The position numbers and the translations under genes were made by a program. Of a DNA stretch of 64,000 nt, positions 60,719-64,000 are shown piece by piece. Each line of letters opens with the position of its first letter. Positions within the stretch are counted from its first letter, which is position 1. The DNA is from Pseudomonas pseudonitroreducens (lineage in GTDB: Bacteria; Pseudomonadota; Gammaproteobacteria; Pseudomonadales; Pseudomonadaceae): assembly GCF_021603645.1 (NCBI RefSeq), contig NZ_BQHJ01000016.1:1-64000 (forward strand). The letters are read 5' to 3'. The notes under the pieces are model-generated. The model was given only the letters and a program-made list of their open reading frames with translations. It did no database searches and had not been told where the DNA came from.

Positions 60719-61516
60719 TCAGCGGGTCAGCGCACCGTACAGCTCAGGGCGACGGCACGGCAGGTAGGGGAAGGTGGCGGCCTGGCGGGCGCGCTGCTGC
60801 GCGTCCAGGTCGACGATCAGCAGACTCTCCGCGGGCCCGGCAGCAGCCAGGCGCTCGCCGTCCGGCGCGACGATGCAGGAGCCGCCGAGGAAGGCCAGCC
60901 CGTCCTCCACGCCGCAGTGGTTGCAGTAGGCGACGAACAACTGGTTCTCCACCGCCCGCGCCGGGACGATCACACCCGGCACCGCGCCGTACTCCGGGGT
61001 CAGCGCGGTGGGGATGAGGATCAGCCCGGCGCCGTTCAGCGCGTGGGTACGCACCGCCTCGGGGTACTCGACGTCGAAGCAGATCAGCAGGCCGATACGC
61101 CAGCCGGCGTAGTCGAACGGCGCTTCCAGCACATCGCCGGCGCTGAACACTTCGCGCTCCATGGCACCGAACAGGTGCGCCTTGCGGTAGTGGCCCAGCG
61201 CGTTGCCATCCGGACCGATCACCTGCACCGAGTTGTAGGGCTTGCCGCCCTGCGGATGGCGTTCGGCGTAGCCATAGGCAATGGCCAGCCCGAAGCGCCG
61301 GGCCAGTTCGCCGATACGCCGGGCCGACGGGCCATCCGCCGCTTCGGCCAGCTCGTTCATCCGCTGCGGGACGTTGTAGCCGCCCAGCCAGAGTTCCGGA
61401 CAGAGCAGCAGCTGCGCGCCGGCAGCGGCGGCCGCGCTGGCCTGGCGCTCCAGTTGGTCGAGGTTGCCGGCAACGTCGCCGGGAAGTCCGCAGGTCTGCC
61501 ACAGGGCCATGCGCAT
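60719..61516 (-). CDS. Carbon-nitrogen hydrolase, DavA/AguB-like
   Basis: A 265-residue nitrilase-superfamily amidase. The catalytic triad is E41 (LLLCPELWLGGY), K112 (HYRKAHLFG) and C146 (LLICFDVEYPE). Overall sequence is close to 5-aminovaleramidase (DavA) of the lysine pathway and to N-carbamoylputrescine amidase, so an omega-amino amide or carbamoyl amine is a likely substrate. The start MRMALWQTCG at 61516 has GGAG 8 bp upstream. It is divergent from the LysR gene and precedes the aldehyde dehydrogenase by 182 bp on the same strand. Confidence 0.88.
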   Translation of the reverse strand: MRMALWQTCGLPGDVAGNLDQLERQASAAAAAGAQLLLCPELWLGGYNVPQRMNELAEAADGPSARRIGELARRFGLAIAYGYAERHPQGGKPYNSVQVIGPDGNALGHYRKAHLFGAMEREVFSAGDVLEAPFDYAGWRIGLLICFDVEYPEAVRTHALNGAGLILIPTALTPEYGAVPGVIVPARAVENQLFVAYCNHCGVEDGLAFLGGSCIVAPDGERLAAAGPAESLLIVDLDAQQRARQAATFPYLPCRRPELYGALTR

Positions 61517-61719
61517 GGGCTTTACTCCAGTCCGCGTGTACGGGATTTGCAGGATGCATTTCGGGTCTGGGCGGAGTATGCCCGCGCCCGGAGGGACGCA
61601 GCAGGCGGCCAAGGCCATGAAAAATGTGGTCCCCGGCGAGGAAAATCTTCGCCACGGGCCGCCCCCGCCGGCCGGCTCAACGCGGTATCTTGTATAAAAA
61701 AGCATCAACGAGGCGTGCA

Positions 61720-62628
61720 GTGGCTTCCTATACCTTGCGGCAACTGAAGTATTTCGTGACCACCGTGGAGTGCGGCAGCGTGGCTGAGGCCTCGCGCAAG
61801 CTGTACATCGCGCAACCGTCCATTTCCACGGCGATCAAGGGTCTGGAAGAGAGCTTCGGCGTGCAGCTGTTCATCCGTCACCACGCCCAGGGCGTGTCGC
61901 TCACCCCCAGCGGCGCGCGCTTCTACCGCAAGGCGCAGGAACTGCTGCGCATGGCCCACGAGTTCGAGCAGAACGCCCTGGCGGACAACGACGTGGTCGC
62001 CGGGCAGATCGACATCGGCTGCTTCGAGACCGTCGCCCCGCTCTACCTGCCGCGCCTGATCTCGGGCTTCCGCGAGCGCTATCCGGGCGTGGAAATCCGC
62101 ATCAGCGACGGCGAGCAGCAGGAACTGGTGCAGGGCCTTACCGCCGGCCGCTTCGACCTGGCGCTGCTCTACGAACACGACCTGGACGCAACCATCTGCA
62201 CCGACCCGCTGATGCCCGCCCAGCGCCCCTACGCGCTGCTGCCGGAGAACCACCGCTTCGCCAAGCAGGACAAGGTGTCCCTGCGCGACCTGGTGCTGGA
62301 GCCGATGATCCTGCTGGACGTGCAGCCCAGCCGTACCTACTTCGTGCGCATCTTCGAGGAGCTGGGGCTCAACCCGCACATCGCCTTCAGCTCGCCCTCC
62401 ATCGAGATGGTGCGCGGCATGGTCGGCCGTGGTTTCGGCTTCTCGGTGCTGGTGACCCGCCCGCATTCGGAGTGCACCTACGACGGCAAGAAGGTGGTGA
62501 TGGTGAACATCGCCGAGGACGTCAGCGCCTCCGGCCTGGTTGCCGCCTGGCTCAAGCGCGCCCAGCTGACCAAGCCGGCGCAGCTGTTCGTCGACTTCGC
62601 CCGGGAGGAGCTGAGCGGGAAGCACTGA
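61720..62628 (+). CDS. LysR-family regulator of the amine module
   Basis: A 302-residue LysR-type regulator. The HTH spans LKYFVTTVECGSVAEASRKLYIAQPSISTAIKGLEESFGV (about 8-47); the C-terminal co-inducer domain is a periplasmic-binding fold (DIGCFETVAPLYLPRLISGF, about 94-113). The start is GTG at 61720 with GAGG upstream; the longer frame to 61624 is not conserved in style. It is divergent from the C-N hydrolase gene, the usual arrangement for a LysR activator and its target operon. The 203-bp gap holds the operators, not resolved here. Confidence 0.88.
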   Translation: MASYTLRQLKYFVTTVECGSVAEASRKLYIAQPSISTAIKGLEESFGVQLFIRHHAQGVSLTPSGARFYRKAQELLRMAHEFEQNALADNDVVAGQIDIGCFETVAPLYLPRLISGFRERYPGVEIRISDGEQQELVQGLTAGRFDLALLYEHDLDATICTDPLMPAQRPYALLPENHRFAKQDKVSLRDLVLEPMILLDVQPSRTYFVRIFEELGLNPHIAFSSPSIEMVRGMVGRGFGFSVLVTRPHSECTYDGKKVVMVNIAEDVSASGLVAAWLKRAQLTKPAQLFVDFAREELSGKH

Positions 62629-62649
62629 TGCCCGCTCTTCGCTCTTCTT

Positions 62650-62673
62650 GTAGGAGCGAGCTTGCTCGCGAAC
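62650..62673 (+). repeat. Solo REP-like unit, GTAGGAGCGAGC family
   Basis: GTAGGAGCGAGCTTGCTCGC, without an inverted partner. It is followed at once by the CCCTCTCCC repeats. Confidence 0.85.
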
Positions 62674-62696
62674 AGACTTCGGCGCTGCGACCTGCC

Positions 62697-62728
62697 CTCA
62701 CCCTAGCCCTCTCCCGGAGGGAGAGGGG
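62697..62728. repeat. CCCTCTCCC-GGGAGAGGGG palindrome
   Basis: CCTCACCCTAGCCCTCTCCC then GGAGGGAGAGGGG. Part of the 306-bp LysR-DUF5924 gap, which contains only repeats. Confidence 0.8.
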
Positions 62729-62798
62729 ACTGTTCGGCAGGCTCTGAATGCTCGGCACTCCCCGGCTGACTCCGTTACGACCCAACGCTGTGGACGGC

Positions 62799-62833
62799 TC
62801 CCTCTCCTCCTGGGAGAGGGCAGGGGTGAGGGA
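62799..62833. repeat. CCCTCTCC-GGGAGAGGG palindrome, inverted to the previous
   Basis: CTCCCTCTCCTCCTGGGAGA then GGGCAGGGGTGAGGG. It faces the copy at 62697, forming a spaced inverted pair like 31884-31974. Confidence 0.8.
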
Positions 62834-62934
62834 AACGCCCGAACACCAGACGCCCCTCCCGTCACTCCCCGTGCCTCCCACGGACATCCGGCGTTACAAT
62901 CTCGCCCCCTTTCGTTTTCGTCATACCCCGCCCC

Positions 62935-63963
62935 ATGCTGATCTGGAAAGAGCGCGTGCAGCGCCTCATCACCCTTGTCCTCGGTTTGCTGCAGCGCTAC
63001 CCGCGCGTCATCGCCCTGTTCGGTTTCTGCTCCGGGGTGTTCAGCTTCATCATGGTCGATCGCCACCGTGCCGGTTTCGCCCGCGCCATGGCCATCGTCA
63101 TGCTGGTCAGCTGGATCTGGCTGATGCTGGAAAACCTGCTCACCGACCGCTTCAAGCGCCGCTTCGGCTGGGAAGTGCCACCGGGGCTGCTGCGCTACGC
63201 GACCCAGCTGATCCACCAGGAAAGCCTGTTCTTCTGCCTGCCGTTCTTCTTCGTCACCACCACCTGGAACAGCGGCCAGGCGCTGTTCACCGGCGTGCTG
63301 ACGCTGGCGGGGCTCGCCGCGATCACCGACCCGATCTACTACAAGTGGCTGTCGGTGCGGCGCTGGACCTTCCTCGGCTACCACACCCTGACGCTGTTCG
63401 CGGTGCTGCTCACCGCGCTGCCGATCATCCTCCACCTGAGCACCCCGCAGAGCTACGAAGCCGCGCTGGGCATCGCCGTGCTGCTGTCGTTCCCGAGCCT
63501 CGCGGTGACGGTGAAGATCCACAAATGGTGGCGCTGGTTCGCGTTGATCGGCCTGACCCTGTCCATCGGCGCGGTGGGCTGGTTCGCCCGCGCCTGGGTG
63601 CCGCCCTCGACCCTGTGGATGACCGAGATGGCGGTGACCGAGAGCTTCGACAACGCCCAGCGCACCCCCGGCGACAGCCTGGATACCGTCAGCGTGGCGC
63701 AGATCAAGAGCCAGGGCCTCTACGCCTACACCGCGATCAACGCGCCGCGCGGGCTGAACGAGCGCATCTATCACGCCTGGCGCAAGGACGGCCAGGAAGT
63801 CGATCGCATCGCCCTGGACATCAAGGGCGGCCGCGAAGCCGGCTACCGTGCCTGGACGCACAAGCAGAACTTCCCCAACGACCCCAGTGGCAAATGGCAG
63901 GTACAGGTGCTCACCGAGGCCGGCCAGGTGATCGGCACGCTGAGGTTCGAGGTCACGCCCTGA
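62935..63963 (+). CDS. DUF5924/DUF2914 membrane protein
   Basis: A 342-residue protein with about seven transmembrane helices in the first 235 residues (for example VIALFGFCSGVFSFIMV, AIVMLVSWIWLMLENLL, FALIGLTLSIGAVGWFA), matching DUF5924. A C-terminal soluble DUF2914 domain follows (about 265-340; LYAYTAINAPRGLNERIYHAWRK, then GKWQVQVLTEAGQVIGTLRFEV). The latter is a beta-sandwich thought to lie in the periplasm. No function is established. It starts with ATG at 62935 after CCCCGCC, without a strong Shine-Dalgarno, and is near the window edge. Confidence 0.85.
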   Translation: MLIWKERVQRLITLVLGLLQRYPRVIALFGFCSGVFSFIMVDRHRAGFARAMAIVMLVSWIWLMLENLLTDRFKRRFGWEVPPGLLRYATQLIHQESLFFCLPFFFVTTTWNSGQALFTGVLTLAGLAAITDPIYYKWLSVRRWTFLGYHTLTLFAVLLTALPIILHLSTPQSYEAALGIAVLLSFPSLAVTVKIHKWWRWFALIGLTLSIGAVGWFARAWVPPSTLWMTEMAVTESFDNAQRTPGDSLDTVSVAQIKSQGLYAYTAINAPRGLNERIYHAWRKDGQEVDRIALDIKGGREAGYRAWTHKQNFPNDPSGKWQVQVLTEAGQVIGTLRFEVTP

Positions 63964-64000
63964 CCGCTCGGTATCCTTGACCCGCCTCGGCGCTTTCCTC

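Overview
The window is chromosomal DNA of a high-GC Pseudomonas. Gene content and local order resemble the region left of the replication origin in P. aeruginosa: an rRNA-operon flank, betIBA, purEK-adhA-aspA, and the glycine betaine, dimethylglycine and sarcosine catabolic genes dgc, gbc, glyA-sox-purU-fdhA. Differences in gene adjacency and many intergenic palindromes suggest a related but distinct species. I infer the genus from protein families and remembered synteny, not from a database search. No phage, transposon, CRISPR array or tRNA gene is visible. The left edge does hold a leftward stable-RNA promoter whose RNA genes lie outside the window.

Layout. 0-6.2 kb: rRNA-type promoter, MFS transporter, acyl-CoA thioesterase, then betI-betB-betA (choline to glycine betaine) on the minus strand. 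6.4-16.5 kb: membrane and housekeeping genes (HdeD-like, YeeE/TsuA-like), a MocR regulator divergent from two GNAT acetyltransferases, hexose-6-phosphate mutarotase, DUF3299, GlsB-like protein, purEK and a zinc alcohol dehydrogenase. 16.7-23.7 kb: a TonB receptor/anti-sigma/ECF sigma iron-uptake set with a Fur box, a HypT-like LysR regulator, aspA, and a structured non-coding stretch. 23.9-36.3 kb: zapA pair, then the minus-strand dimethylglycine demethylase set (dipeptidase-like, DUF5943, dgcA, dgcB, etfA, etfB) and the divergent gbcA/gbcB glycine betaine demethylase. 36.3-41.2 kb: EF-G-like GTPase, a ~0.9 kb non-coding region rich in DnaA-box-like sites, ybjQ, threonine aldolase. 41.3-43.1 kb: three exported orphan proteins. 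43.3-52.7 kb: glyA-soxBDAG-purU-fdhA. 53.0-62.6 kb: LprI-like protein and an amine/polyamine module (LysR, C-N hydrolase, aldehyde dehydrogenase, aminotransferase, PotD-like protein, NCS1 permease, deacetylase). End: DUF5924/DUF2914 membrane protein.

How the genes work together. BetA and BetB make glycine betaine from choline. GbcA/GbcB remove the first methyl group. DgcA/DgcB, probably passing electrons to EtfAB, remove the second. Sarcosine oxidase SoxBDAG removes the third, giving glycine and one-carbon units. GlyA, PurU and FdhA handle glycine/serine, formyl-tetrahydrofolate and formaldehyde. A shared 12-bp motif (TGNCGCAAANGC) lies upstream of three of these transcription units. The 53.6-62.6 kb module looks like a separate route for acylated amines: uptake, deacylation, transamination, aldehyde oxidation and amide hydrolysis.

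Intergenic space is crowded with at least five families of inverted repeats, including inside the dgc-etf and sox operons. The most unusual items are the DnaA-box-like cluster at 38.56-39.48 kb, a 28-residue membrane microprotein downstream of gbcA, the direct-repeat RNA candidate after aspA, and the orphan PotD/NCS1/deacetylase combination.
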